This document shows positions 12,715 to 24,953 of a stretch of DNA of 64,000 nt, piece by piece. A program made the translations under genes and the position numbers. Every line of letters starts with the position of its first letter. Position 1 is the first letter of the stretch. The DNA is from Acanthochlamys bracteata (lineage: Eukaryota; Streptophyta; Magnoliopsida; Pandanales; Velloziaceae): the NCBI GenBank assembly GCA_019914995.1, contig CM034145.1:930001-994000 (forward strand), in the 5' to 3' direction. The notes beneath the pieces are model-generated. The model was not told where the DNA came from, did not search any database, and was given only the letters and a program-made list of their open reading frames with translations.

Positions 12715-14267
12715 AATGTAGTTTAGGGCAAAATAAAATTTTAAGATGATATACAATTTCTTTCAAATAAGGGAGAAAGTGTTAATAGTTTCTTTCAAGT
12801 AAGAGGCCATTTTTTGGTTTCTTGATGCTAGTTTTGAGTGGCTTAGGATAGTGTTAAAAGTTTTTTCTTTTAATGGCTTTCAATACGCTCCATAAGTAGC
12901 ATATCTCATTGTCCGAATGATAGTTTGTGGATAATGTGGAAAAATATCTGCCCACATCTTTTTGGCACAATGAACTTGGTTTCTGCTCTCAGTAATTTGC
13001 TAAATGCCTTCATTGATAATGTTGCTGATGTTTTTATCAATTTATCAGGCACTACTAAATGATGTGGTTGTTTGTGTGTAATTGGTTGTTTTTGCCTGTT
13101 GAAAGTTAGAAGCTTTCTTTGGTTAGCAGTTGAGCTACTTGAGTATACATGTATATGAATTCTGAGCATCAATTGCGTCTGCTTCTCTGCTTTGTTTTTC
13201 GAAACCTTCTTCTTTTTTCTGTAGGAACCTAGTACATTGTACCCTGGCTTGTTGAGATTTTCATGGCCTGCATAGTTGAGTTGTTGAAGTATTGGCTTTA
13301 TTTGGAATTACCAGTTTTTGACACAAACCACGCTGACACTACCGTGTTAATAACGGGTAATCGATTTTGGAGCAACGGTATGTCCTCTAGAGAGTCCAGA
13401 CGTTTTAGGGTACGCAGGTTCATTAACAGAGTTCGATAGAATTCAACTTGAGAAAAGTGAGTTCAGAGTAAATTGAATTACTGAGTTTGAAACAATAATT
13501 TGGCAAGACAAAGTTTGTTGAAATTAAAATAAGCTCTAAAAGGAGATAGGTTTAATTTGATCATATCCTAAAGGTTGAAGTATATTATTTACACAATAGT
13601 TTGAGGGTGCACTGCAAATGAAATTTCAAGCTAGATTTCTTTTCAACTAGTTTTGTAATGTAATAAATTCATTTTTGTGGTATACTTTCTTTACTCTTTA
13701 ACATTCAGAAAATTCTACACACACTTGGCGTATAAAGGAAAAAAACTTTACCTTTTAAATATTTGTGTTCATCTTTTAGCTGTATTTTTATTACATTTCA
13801 ATACCTTAAAAATGTGTTAATTTTTAAGTAATTAAGTCCAAACTAAAAAAGGTTCAAAACAAATTTTCTCAACCTTAAAAAAGGATAATTTTTCAGATAT
13901 AATATGGAGAACCTTGTGAGCATTGAACATGTGATACGGCAAAAAATTTAAATAAAAATGGCTAATTAAGAGCTTGTTAAATGCGTCTTATAGCTAATTA
14001 TTATCTGTTAACTTTTACATAATGCATAGTTTCTGTTCCAGAAAATGAATTTGCATCTACAGATATTAGTAAGATAGAAACACATTAAAGAGTTTATTAA
14101 ATGTAAAGCAAGATAAGAAGAAGGCAGTAAAATGTGAACCAATATTAAATACAAGTTATATATATAATCTTAGATATGGCGATTCAAATTAATTAGGAGT
14201 GCCATATATGATTCGACCCGCGAATTCATATTAAAATTGGGTTCAGATTTGTTTTTAGACGTGTTTG

Positions 14268-14523
14268 CGCGTTTGGTTTAGCTTTTCAAAAACTGTTTTT
14301 CAACTTTTTTTTATTTTACGTTTTTCAATACATATTTTATAAGTATATAAAAAATTTATTTAAAAATTTAGAAAGTGTAAAAAAATTCTACGCAGTGAGA
14401 TTTTTTTATCACATATTTTTATTATTTTTTTGAAAGTAAAAAAATAGATCTCATTTTTAAAAAAAGTAAAAATATTTTTTATTTCAGAAAAGTTTTATTT
14501 CATAAGCACTCTCAAATGCCCCC
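14268..14523 (-). repeat. MITE-like family A, copy 2 (reverse orientation)
   Basis: The reverse complement lines up block for block with copies 1 and 3. It begins GGGGCATTTGAGAGTGC and ends CCAAACGCGC when read on minus. About 256 bp, non-coding. Confidence 0.65.
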
Positions 14524-15292
14524 TGGATATGTTATGGTTAATCCAAAATCAATCGGTCGAATTAGTTTCAAATTGATCCGAAAGTTAATATTAATATTAT
14601 ATAATTAATTTTATATCATATATTAATTAAAAATTAGAAAATATTTAACAATGATATTATTATACGAATCAATTTTATGTTTTACAGAAAAAGAAAAAGT
14701 TTTATATTTTACAATTTTTGTTAATTTTTTTCTATTATCTTAATCAAGGAGCATGATGGAGACCGATTCGTTATCCGATTGAGTTGAAAATTTATTGGCG
14801 TGTTTATTACTCATTTTTTTTCATATTCGATGGTTAATATTAAATTTTTGAGCTTTGTACGCACTTATATAGACTAATATGCACCTAAAATAATAATGTG
14901 CATATTATATATATATAACTTATTACAATTTTGATTAATTTTTTACTTAATTAATAATTTTTATTAAATTAAACTTTGTTGTCTTGGATATATAATATCT
15001 AATAATTTTAATTTATTAGGATAAGCTAATTTTACAATTTTTATTTTAATAATTTGATTATTAATTGAACTATAATAAACAAATTACTACATTAATCAAT
15101 TGGTTTCTGAGTCCACTCGAAAATGGCTGAGTTGAAATAACGTCAATGACTTGAAAATTAAACTTTAAAAAAGCCACAATTATAGTAAAAAAAAAAAGAG
15201 TTTAGAAAGCGAAATGAACGGAAGTTGCCAAATTAAATCTTGTTGAATTCACTCATTTCTATTTTCCTAACGTGCATCCCTAGATAATTAAG

Positions 15293-15541
15293 AGAGAGCG
15301 TTTGTGATTATTTATGAAATAAAATTTTTTTAAAATAAAAATATTTTTATTTATTTTGAAAAAATAAATTTTAATTTTTTATGTTAAAAAAATAAAAATA
15401 TGTAATAAAAAAATTTCATTACGTAAAATTTTTCTGTATTTTTTAAATTTTTAAATAATTTTTATAAAATATATATTAAAAATATGAAGTAGAGAAATTG
15501 AAAAAAAGTGTTTAGTTGGAAAACGCAATTCCAAACGCCTC
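15293..15541 (+). repeat. MITE-like family A, copy 3 (best preserved ends)
   Basis: The left end reads AGAGAGCGTTTG and the right end CCAAACGCCTCT, so the ends are near inverted repeats. Internal blocks match the copy at 27.3 kb closely, including ATTTCATTACGTAAAA and AAAAATATGAAGTAGAGAAA. About 250 bp. Confidence 0.7.
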
Positions 15542-15792
15542 TAAAAATAACCATTTAAAACTAGAGATGATTAATTAGAAGAATAACTAAACAGATTAAT
15601 TTCACTATGATGTGAAGAGTATATACATCTATTATATTTTGTGAAAAACAAACAATTAATGAGTGACACAGAACATAATAGTATATACAAATATTTTTAA
15701 CGCGAAACTTGTGTAGGAACTTGAAGACAATAACCAATCTGAATATCCAGCAGTGATCGAGACAGTTTGCATTAATAGCAATTAAAAAAGTA

Positions 15793-15990
15793 TTTGAGAG
15801 ACCTTTTAAAATAAAATTTTTTAAAATAAAAAATATTTATTCTATTCAAAATATGAGTTTTATACTTTTTACTTAAAAATAAATAATAATAAAATTTTAT
15901 TATATTTAAAAAATTTTAAATAAATTATATAAAATATTATTAAATATTGCTTTAAAATGCAAAGTAAAAAACACTTTTGTGAAATGCTAA
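15793..15990 (+). repeat. MITE-like family A, diverged copy
   Basis: Starts with TATTTGAGAGACC and keeps the AAAATAAAAAATATTTAT and AATTTTAAATAAATTATA blocks, but the right end is eroded. Confidence 0.4.
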
Positions 15991-17639
15991 AATAATACGG
16001 AAGAACTCATTGTTTTTTCTTTTGATTCTCATATGGTATCACAGCAGGCTTCAAATGAAAATTAGCCCATTAAACAAATTGGCCTTATAAAGAGATATAT
16101 CTAGCGCCACGTATGAGGGGTATTTAATTGTCATATATTATTTATTTGTGAAGTTTTAGATGGCTCTTTATAGATTTTGATACTTTCACCTCTTAAACTA
16201 AATTTACAGTACGTTCGGATACATAATTAAAAAATAAGAATAAGAAAATAAATTGAAAAAATAATAAAAGAATAGATAAAAAATAATAACTATTTAACTT
16301 TATAATATTTAGATATTATAGTAAGTGTAATAAAATAATTATGTTTGGATAGATAGATAAATAAATTAGTAGCGAAAATAAATTTTTATAAAAAACTCAA
16401 TATTTTTTATTTATATTAATTTAATTTTTATTAATATAGCTTTAAACTAATTTAATTAATATAACTTAAATAACTTTATTAATATAACTTTTAGATTAAT
16501 TTTTATATTAATTTAATTATTTTATTAATGTTTGATATAATTTAATAAAATTAAATTAAATTTTAAATTAAAAATTTTAATTATATAGTTTTATTATTTT
16601 CTCTACGAACTAAAATTAATCAAACTTAAATAAATATAAAAACTATAAATTAGTATTATATATTAATTAAAATAAATATTAAATAATTAAGAAAATTAAA
16701 AAATAAAAGAACAAAAAGGGAAATAAATTTGCTTTACTCTTTGTCACTATGTGTACCAACCAATTTGGTGGGAACACATTTTACCATAAAATACGGTGAG
16801 AGATGGAGAACAATTTTTTTTCTCTTTCATTAATAAAATCAAAACAAACATGATTAATATGGTGAAATGCTTCACTATCGCCACCATTTATCATCAATAA
16901 CCACAATTCAAATATACCCTCACTAGAATTGAGTTTGATAAATTTGAGTTTGATAAAAAATACATTAGAAATAATTGATAAGTTTAAAATAAACTAAATT
17001 TTAGAAAGTAAATTGAAATTCAAAAATTTAGCCAAAAAAATTAAATTTAGTGCAATTAAAAGTGGAGTTTTATCTGGGTCCTAATCTAACACTTGGTTTG
17101 CACTGCTAGTTCTGAAATGCAAAAACTGGAAGCGTTACAATAGAAGACCAAAGCCTTCAACAACAACGGTGGACTACTTAGGAATTGGCCAACAAGGAAA
17201 TCATGTTCCAAATTATCACAGTCAGTGCTGGAAAATGAAATTCAACAACTATCAATTTAGCTATCAGCAAAATTTTTCATATTATGGTGTTCTTGCTTGT
17301 TTTGAGAAACTTGAAATTTGAAATTATGCAAGATGGATAGCTGGTTACGGCACTGGAAGATAAGAAAACTTTTGTAAAGCTGCAAATGCCTCGTGGAGAA
17401 CGTTCTATCTACAGTTGTCCAACAATTAAACCTGAAGCAAAATGGCAGAGACCTTAGTTGGCTTTTTCTATACAAGGCAGTTACAAACTCTGCATTTAAT
17501 TAACTCCATGAAAACCTTACAATTATTTTTAATCATCAATATGTTAATATATGAATGCATCCATGCATGTTATTTTTAATCATCACTATGTTACAGTATT
17601 TTTTTTTAAAAGATTTTTTTGAGTAGTGTTTAGAGAAAC

Positions 17640-17770
17640 ATCGAACCGGTCGGTTCAACCCGAAGTAAATGTTTTCCTTCAACTTTCTTATTTAATTAGT
17701 CGGTTCGATTGTGGTTCAATCACTTGGTTCAACGATCATTTTGGTTTAGCGTAATAGATCAGTTGATCAA
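17640..17770. repeat. GGTTCAACC-rich dispersed-repeat fragment
   Basis: Several overlapping GGTTCAA and CGGTTCGA motifs in one GC-richer patch resemble a non-coding dispersed repeat common in plant genomes. No ends or coding region can be defined. Confidence 0.25.
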
Positions 17771-18124
17771 AAAACTTAAACGGATGATATAAACATTTTT
17801 TATTAGAGTAATTATATTATATTCCAAGACTCTGGTCTGATTTAAAAAAACAAATATGTATTGGTGTGAAGGAAGAACTTGATAGGGTTCGTAGGGAAAG
17901 AAGAAGATGAGGAACACATGAAATGTGCCATGGCAAGGTTTTTGTTTTCCATGGAGATATTGAATGCAGTGTGTTTGTGTGCCTTAATAAGTTGCTAAGA
18001 AACGGACAGTAGAGCTAAAATAGACAGCAAATAAACTCATAAGAATACAAGCTAGCAATTTAATGCCCTTCTTTTTTTTTTTATAATATTTTTTTAACAA
18101 CCACTCAGGCGCCATGTTTACTTG

Positions 18125-18265
18125 CTAGGAAATAAATTTTTGAATAATGAGTTTTGTAAAAGTGAATTATTAAAAATAAATTATTGGAAGTAAAATTTTT
18201 AAAATAAATGTAAAAAATTATTCGAAAGTGATTTTTTTGGCGAAAGAAAGTCAGTTCAGAATGAA
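18125..18265 (+). repeat. Family D AT-rich repeat fragment
   Basis: Shares the AAAAGTGA-(N)n-AAAAATAAATTATT core with the fragment at 52.12-52.26 kb and, more weakly, those at 23.25 and 58.55 kb. No clear ends. Confidence 0.35.
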
Positions 18266-19191
18266 GTAAAAATGCCCTTAAAAATTGACAAATTGTTACT
18301 GCTACTATCTCCCAGAATTATCTGGATATTTAGTTTCAATCTCCTCTAGAATCAAATGAGTTTTTCATTGGAAAAATATTTTTTCAGAAGCTTATGTTTT
18401 TTGAAGTATAATCCTAAAATGTTTTATAAGTTAAAGTATCTAAATTAAAAAAATTTTAGATGGTTAAATGTGATATACCATAGAAACATATATGAGGAAA
18501 AAAGTTCATTAAATCTTCCAGAGAAATATATTAGAAAAACAAAAATCATTTAGATTATATATATAGGCTAATAAATTTACATTGCTAAATGAAAAGCATG
18601 AGGAAAATAATATCAAGATTGTTTCTACTCAAAAGCTTTTCATAAGCTAGTCATTCATGCAAGTAGGTCTCATGCTTTTTTCTAATTATTGTTAGAAGCA
18701 ATACATACACGTATACATACATGCATACTTAGGTATATATATAGTCAGATGGAAGTCGATTCATAGTTCGATTAAGTTGAAATTTTATTGATATATGTTT
18801 GTCTTGTTTTTCTTATTCAATAGTAAAGATTAAATTTAGAGATCACCTCGACTATAAATAAGAAAGGAAATGCTTGAAATATCTCTAAGAAGAGAATGTC
18901 GGTGTACACAAGATGAATGAGATAACACAGACATTAATAATCAAATTACAACTTTTATTTGCTTCATTAATCTTTTCTTATCAATATACTCCACAAAGAA
19001 AGAAATTCCCAAAAAAAAAAAATTATTGCAACCCACTTAGACATATACACATGTATAGGACAAATGATTTGTCCTCTACTTCTATATGGCACCTGAAACC
19101 CTTCTTCTTCCCCTTCACTTCATTTCTATAAGCTTTTATAGAGCTATCTCAAGATCTCTAGCTAATTAGGGTTTCTTTCATTTTCTCCAAA

Positions 19192-19722
19192 ATGTTGTTT
19201 ATTTCATTTGCTTCAACCTACATGGTCAACAGGGAGAGGCGGCAACAACAGCAGCAGCAGCAGCAGCAACCTGCAGCAGCTGCTGGCATGATGGGAGTGA
19301 ACACTCGTGGCATCTGCTCCTTCTGTGGAAAACATTTCACCAACCTACAAGCTCTCGGCGGTCACCAGACAACTCACAGGAAAGAAATCATGGTCATGCG
19401 TAAAGAACACGAGTCTTTCATGGCGACTACCGGTTATAACAACATCGGTAACTCTTCAGAAGAAGTGCTGAAAGATCATCAACATGATCAAGAAGTTGAG
19501 CCGGAGCTGCAGCAGTTGTTGTTGTGGCAACCACAGGAAAAAACCATCGAGATTCTCACTCCTAATGAAGCTTTCTGGGAGCCGTATAGGCGTACCGGGA
19601 TTGCGCCATGCGTGTTGGACTTCATGGGTATTGGTAATCCAGAGATGAAAGATGAAGGCTTTGGCAAGAACAACAATGGTGAGGTGGTTGATTATCCCTT
19701 GGGACTTAAACTCACTCAGTGA
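19192..19722 (+). CDS. Single C2H2 zinc-finger protein with C-terminal EAR motif
   Basis: An intronless gene of 176 residues, expected to be a nuclear transcriptional repressor. The only zinc finger has C42, C45, H58 and H62 (CX2CX12HX3H) with the plant-specific QALGGH signature at 53-58. The C-terminus LGLKL (170-174) is an LxLxL EAR repression motif, as in the SUPERMAN/KNUCKLES/RBE-type single-finger group; I cannot assign one orthologue. Before the finger lie nine Gln (residues 18-26, from a CAG/CAA tract) followed by Ala residues, a low-complexity stretch prone to length change. The sequence after the finger is Glu/Gln-rich. The ATG at 19192 gives the longest frame, but the first ten residues (MLFISFASTY) are hydrophobic and unlike the family, so Met 11 is a plausible alternative start. 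Confidence 0.88.
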   Translation: MLFISFASTYMVNRERRQQQQQQQQQPAAAAGMMGVNTRGICSFCGKHFTNLQALGGHQTTHRKEIMVMRKEHESFMATTGYNNIGNSSEEVLKDHQHDQEVEPELQQLLLWQPQEKTIEILTPNEAFWEPYRRTGIAPCVLDFMGIGNPEMKDEGFGKNNNGEVVDYPLGLKLTQ

Positions 19723-20264
19723 GTTTGATTGCTTTCCAAGAGATGATCTGCATCAAATTGATCGAACGTACCCTACAGATGTGTGTGGTTTATGTGAGTC
19801 TTTTACAATAATGTGTCTGTAAAATTTCATGGATTTGATCTGTAATGGTCATCCCTATGAAAGACTATCATGCATTGAGTCTTTTGTTTGGTAGGTTTTT
19901 TTTTTCTTAGAATAAAAAACCCTAAAAGTGTGACTTAGGGTTAGAGTCCTTGTGTGTCCTTGTGTATGTTGTGAGTTTGATAGTTGATGAAGGTTTGTGG
20001 AGAAATATCTCTTGATGCATTGAGTTATGTTGTGTACCGTTTTGATCATGTTCTTATAGATGTTTCAAGAGAGTTTTCAAGAGTCTTACCTTCCCCTTTT
20101 CTTGTTGAAAATTTTTTTAATTACTTTTTCTGGATTAAGATGCAGATTTATGTTCTTTTTAATCGATCATCAATATGGGTGATTGATTTGTAAGCATGAT
20201 TTTGATCCCAATTTACATCTAATAAGTTTTTGTAACATCTATAGAAATCACTAAGAAGATCTTA

Positions 20265-20278
20265 TTTCGCGCGCGAAA
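20265..20278. promoter_or_regulatory. Palindromic E2F-like site
   Basis: TTTCGCGCGCGAAA is a perfect 14-bp palindrome and matches the E2F consensus TTTSSCGC on both strands. It is isolated in AT-rich sequence, over 500 bases past the zinc-finger stop and far from any start codon, so a role is uncertain. Confidence 0.35.
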
Positions 20279-22450
20279 AACTCGATTTAAATTTTGATTC
20301 GTGTTCTTTATGTGGTTTGTTATTAATTTCGAATTGAAATAACTACGGATCATGAAATATCAGGTCATCATATATATTTACTTGAATTAGTATCATATAC
20401 ATATATACAAGTGTAGTCATGAATAATTCTCTTAGAGATTTTTTTGTTAATAAGTTTATATTTGGAATGTTTATCTCACTAGTGAATCATCTTCTACATC
20501 CATGCTTTAACTTATAGTTGCTAGTGCAAAATCTAGGTTGAAAAAAGAAAGATAACATCTATATACACTCAATAATTTTACAATTCATTTGAGGGTACAC
20601 AACTTGAAGTTGCCCATAAAAGTTGAACTTTTCTGTTGTTTTGTTTGCAAGGATTATTACCAATAAAGGTAACATTATTATACCTGAAGATAACAGTGAT
20701 CTACCACAAGCTAGCAGCAACATATTATTTCTGGTAATATGTTTGTTGTTCCTTTCAAAGGGAACTACAGTGAACTTCAAAAGCCAAAAGACCAACTGTA
20801 ACAAACTCTCCCTTGCAAAGATGCTATCTTTGGAAATGCATCACAATTTTACTACGTCGAATGTAAAATAAGATTACTGCAATCACAAGGATTCCACTCA
20901 CTTCGTAGAGAAGTTGCGGTACGGCTTTTATTGATTATACATCAAGATAACAAAGGTTTGCACAAGTATACCACATTACACAATACTACATTTGTCAAGG
21001 TTCATCTCGAAATATATCTTTCAATCACATACACAAACCCGCACTCAATATGTTTTCTGAATAGGCAAGTAAACTTGAGGATTCATGTGAGTTCTCTGAA
21101 ACCAAAATTCAAAAGAACAGAACCATCAGAGGTACGTCAACTGCTAATGCATGTAAATTTCTTATGAGAAAGCATGTAAATTTTACTTGAGCACAAAGAA
21201 AAGTCGCCTCCAAAAACATTGTAGATGTTATGGGAATATAAGTTATATATGGCAAAGAACTATAGGATCAAGTGTAACAAAGACTAGAAACCAAAATTAC
21301 TGCAGCAAATCAATAACCAATCACCAGTTATTATGTAAGTTACTCATGCAGACAACAACCAGTTGCGAAAACAAGTGGAACTGTGGAAGTTCAAGATCAC
21401 AACAGCTGTCATTCATAGTTTTAGCTAACATCTGGATGCTTCCTATCAAATTACCCAGTATGAGCAAATAACATATGCATATCCAAGTCATCAAAGAACT
21501 TAAAGCTACTATATGGATAATACTGGAAGAGTAGTATGGATATGGATACAAGGATAGGCAATAACCAGAAACAAAAGATCATGAAGAATAAAGATATATC
21601 AACCTATTATCCATATACGCAGGCTTCCATTCCATAAGGAAAGCTAAACTTGAGGATCTTTTCAGTTTAACCCATATTCTGTTAAGAACACATACCTTAC
21701 CATCATCTATTAAGCGTATTTGATATAGGAAACTAATTACAGAAAGCAGCCTAGTCAAAAATTGCACGTAGAATTGACAGACCACAGCTATCATAATCGT
21801 ACATTCTCAATAAAAGCTTGATCTCAAGTCACTAAAAAGTAGCATGGTGTAGAACCAGATATAGACAATGAGATCACCCAAAGTTGTAGACGTTGCACAC
21901 AGGACTGGATGTAATCTAAGCACACCAATACAGATTGAACTGATCTGCAAAACTTGATCTCATATCGCAGAAAACATCAAGAAGCACTCTAAGATACACC
22001 ATATATCCGACAACCATCCATGCAAATGGCACAGAAGCAGATTGCATTGAAGTTCCTCTTTGATATACAAAAGAGCCCTAGTACACTTTTCCAGACCCAA
22101 AATTGCAACTAACTACCTAAAATTCCTAAAGAATTGCTGGTGAAAACAAAAGCTTCACTCCAACATCCTCAAATAACTCCATACTACATTTAACGTACCA
22201 ATTTCATATATATAACATTAATCAATCTTCACTAATGTTTCCAAATTTGTCAAGATTGCCTTAACAGAGAAAGGTTATTGAGCCCCAATTCATAGACAAT
22301 TTGGTCCAACAAGAACTCAAGTAAAGCAAAAAAGAAGAAAAAAGAAACACAACAACCGCAATTCACATCGTTTGTAATTTGCAATTTCTATAAACAGTAG
22401 CTAATCCCAAAAAGAAAACTCAATCAGACACCAGCGAATAACAATTCTGC

Positions 22451-22478
22451 AAAAAAAAAAAAAAAAAAAAAAAAAAAA
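22451..22478. repeat. Poly(A) tract of about 28 bases
   Basis: A homopolymer run downstream of OEP7 (poly-T on the gene's own strand). It could be simple slippage; no retroposed gene is visible next to it. Confidence 0.9.
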
Positions 22479-22618
22479 GCAAACAATTTTTAGTTTTTAA
22501 ACATAAGATTACAGAATCACAAACCAAATCTACCTCCATCAAACACCACTGAACAACAATATTTACCAAAAGATTCAACTTTTTCAAGAAAGTATAAACT
22601 AACAGAGCAATTTCTACC

Positions 22619-22891
22619 TCAATCCTTCTTGTTGCTCATAGGAGGTGCTACTGCAGCAGTTACAGGTCCATCTCCAGCATCACCACTTTCTTCTTCACCA
22701 ACAACAGGTTCTACTCTGATTTCGTCTTCATCAGCATCATGATTCGGGTCAGATTTATTGATGGAACCACGAATCTTGTCCAGCCAAGGCTTGAAAGCTG
22801 TCTCCATGGTTAACCAAACAAGCCCAAGACCGCCGGCAACCACCACAGCCGTCTTCAACGCGTTCTTCTCCCTCCCATCTCCGCTTCCCAT
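22619..22891 (-). CDS. OEP7: Outer envelope protein 7 of plastids (OEP7-type)
   Basis: A single coding exon of 90 residues. A short N-terminus (MGSGDGREKN) precedes one hydrophobic helix (about 13-30, TAVVVAGGLGLVWLTMETAF). Then comes the positively charged flank KPWLDKIRGSINKSDPN and an acidic tail. This matches the small signal-anchored OEP6/OEP7 proteins of the chloroplast outer envelope, where the helix plus the following basic residues direct insertion with the C-terminus in the cytosol. The tail is longer than in the shortest family members. The ATG at 22891 matches the family start; the frame continues six codons upstream into a CT-rich leader without a better start. Its exact biochemical role is unknown in the family. 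Confidence 0.85.
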   Translation of the reverse strand: MGSGDGREKNALKTAVVVAGGLGLVWLTMETAFKPWLDKIRGSINKSDPNHDADEDEIRVEPVVGEEESGDAGDGPVTAAVAPPMSNKKD

Positions 22892-23081
22892 TTCTCTCTC
22901 TCTCTGCAACAGTCAAGACAAGCTTTTAAAAACTTAAGAATCAAGCTTCGAGATTTATTTTTTCCCGGTTTTGTTTTAGACAGTTGTAACTGTTGAAGCT
23001 GGGAAGCAGAAGGACGACGACAATCGACGAATGCCTTGCAGACAGAGAAGGAAATGACAGGAATGCCCTTTAAGTTGGATA

Positions 23082-23101
23082 TGGGCTATATATAATGGGC
23101 C
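23082..23101 (-). promoter_or_regulatory. Paired Site II elements upstream of OEP7
   Basis: TGGGCT (23082-23087) and TGGGCC (23096-23101), with a further GGGCCT soon after, lie about 190-240 bases upstream of the OEP7 start. Site II motifs are typical of plant housekeeping and organelle-protein genes. A TATATATA run lies between the two. Confidence 0.45.
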
Positions 23102-23244
23102 TTCTATAGTATGGATCATGGATTTATAACGGGCCTGGCCTGTTTACAAGAATTTCCAATATTAGGTATCTCCTTATTTACATTTGAAAAAACTAAAATG
23201 TGAGCAGTATGCATTAACGGTGTGCTTTTTTGGGTAGGAAGAAG

Positions 23245-23425
23245 TTGTTAGGAAGTGATTTACTAGAATTGAGTTATTATGAATAGTGTTTTTGAAAATA
23301 GATTTAATTTAAGTGTTCTTTTGTAGAAAAAAGTGACTCACAAAATAATTTATTATATTTTTTCATATAACTAAAAGTGAATTTGTTTTTAAAAAAGTGA
23401 GTTATAAAAATGAAAAAAAAACGCT
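23245..23425 (+). repeat. Family D AT-rich repeat fragment
   Basis: Contains GGAAGTGATTTA, TTATTATGAATAGTGTTTTT and AAAAAAGTGAGTTATAAAAA blocks that resemble the copies at 18.1 and 52.1 kb. Confidence 0.35.
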
Positions 23426-24953
23426 CTAAGAGATACTCATGGATGCTCTATGCGAAAATTTAGATAGCTAAACTGTCAAAATTGATAAAAGTTCCGAATT
23501 TTTATCCGAGCCTACAAATAATTGGAATGTTTATGTTCTTTTTCCATAATAGAATTGCGATATCTTTATATTAAGTGACATATTAGAAACTGAGTTTTAA
23601 AAAAAAACAAGTTATAAAAGAGTAAAATGTTATAAGCTTTGTGCATTTCTGTAATTCATATAAGGGTGAAAGTGAAACCTTAGAAATATATAAAAGGGAT
23701 TTCAAATTGTTGATAAATCATATATTCATTGATACCTTACTGTTAAAAAAAATACTTAGAATTGCTAATCATCTACTCTTATAAAATTTGTGATATAAAT
23801 ATTTAAATTCTTAATAATTATAAATATCGAATGCATATGCAAGGTCTTGCATATTTCTAAGTAAAAATATTTTTCATTTTGTTCAAAAGTTGGCCTTGTT
23901 TATTTCACCTAAAACATCGAAAGGTGAATTTTTTAAAAATTATTTTGATAATTATTTATTTATTTTTATAATTAATTTTCTAATCTACTTTAATTTTTCT
24001 TATTCTTCAAAAACTTATTTTTAAAATATTTACTTCCTAGTTGTCAACCAACGGCAATGCCCTTTTTAAGTGCTACTTGGCTAAGATTTTTTAATTTCTT
24101 TTATTCTATGTTATTTTATATTTCAAATAAATTTATAATATTTAAAAAAATATTTTTTTATAAATAAATTCTGACAATAAAATTTTATATTTATTTATAA
24201 AATAAAAACAAAACATATTTTTAAAATATTTTGAAATAATCTTTGTTTAAAAAAAATTTTAAAAACATTCTCAGACATCTTCTTGTTCAAAGATTTTATT
24301 GCATGTACTATTACAATTGACAGGAAATGCTCTCATTTAAGATACTTGTTTGACTTTTTGATTTATTAAAAAATGTCTCATTGTAAAAGTCAACTCTTCA
24401 AATTCCAATATCTGAGGAATAAGTAATTAATATTCGATTATTTGATCATTCACCATCGCACAAATATAAGGAAATGATTCACTAAGATAATTTAACTATA
24501 ATTATTATGTTTTTTTTCTACTGGATTTCTGAACAATTTTGAGGTAATTAACTATTAATTATAAAATAATTATTCAATAATGCATCTTACTTTTTTTAAA
24601 CTTAATTAAATTATGAAAAATTAATTCATGGTCACATCAGCAATCCCAACTGTGATCAATGTAATCTTTCGATTTCATCTTTCAAGGTAAATCTCACGTC
24701 ATGCATGCATGGCGAAATCATCTCACCATTACATTACCATGCAAAGCAGAGCAGAGCAGAGAAACCAAAACCCTAATCCATCAATCACCGTTCCATGCAA
24801 TGGAATGCAAATTTTCTTGTCACGTAAAATCACATTCCATAAATCGAAGCATATGGAATAGAACATTAAATTTGGTAATATATCATGACATGACTCATTT
24901 GATTATACATATTGATATTGATTTGATGATGATCAAGGAACCAACGGTCCAGA

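Larger units (their letters stand above)
12740..19190. other. Repeat-rich spacer between citrate synthase and zinc-finger genes
   Basis: No gene is supported. Up to about 13.6 kb the base composition resembles a 3' UTR or old transcribed sequence. MITE-like elements follow at 14.27-14.52, 15.29-15.54 and 15.79-15.99 kb, then a very AT-rich block (16.2-16.7 kb). A block of normal composition at 17.09-17.52 kb has only short broken frames. A patch with repeated GGTTCAACC-type motifs lies at 17.64-17.77 kb, and a diverged family-D fragment at 18.1-18.27 kb. Confidence 0.6.
19723..22618. other. Spacer between zinc-finger and OEP7 genes
   Basis: No gene is supported. To about 20.2 kb it is probably 3' UTR and flank of the zinc-finger gene. 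A perfect palindrome TTTCGCGCGCGAAA sits at 20265-20278. From about 20.55 to 22.45 kb the composition is less AT-rich than other spacers, but all frames are short, have no family resemblance and lack splice logic. It may include the OEP7 3' UTR. Confidence 0.55.
22920..24953. other. Spacer between OEP7 and NAC genes
   Basis: The first 200 bases are the OEP7 leader and promoter. The rest is AT-rich with a family-D repeat fragment (about 23245-23425) and a diverged AT block (24.09-24.26 kb). The stretch from 24.6 kb is probably NAC 3' flank. No gene seen. Confidence 0.55.

Noticed and set aside
17257-17475. Possible small gene on minus at 17.3 kb
   Set aside because: Normal composition but no known motif, no promoter and no splice partners; may be old gene debris.
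22451-22478. Poly(A) run as evidence of a retroposed gene
   Set aside because: No gene copy or target-site duplication next to it; simple homopolymer slippage is enough.
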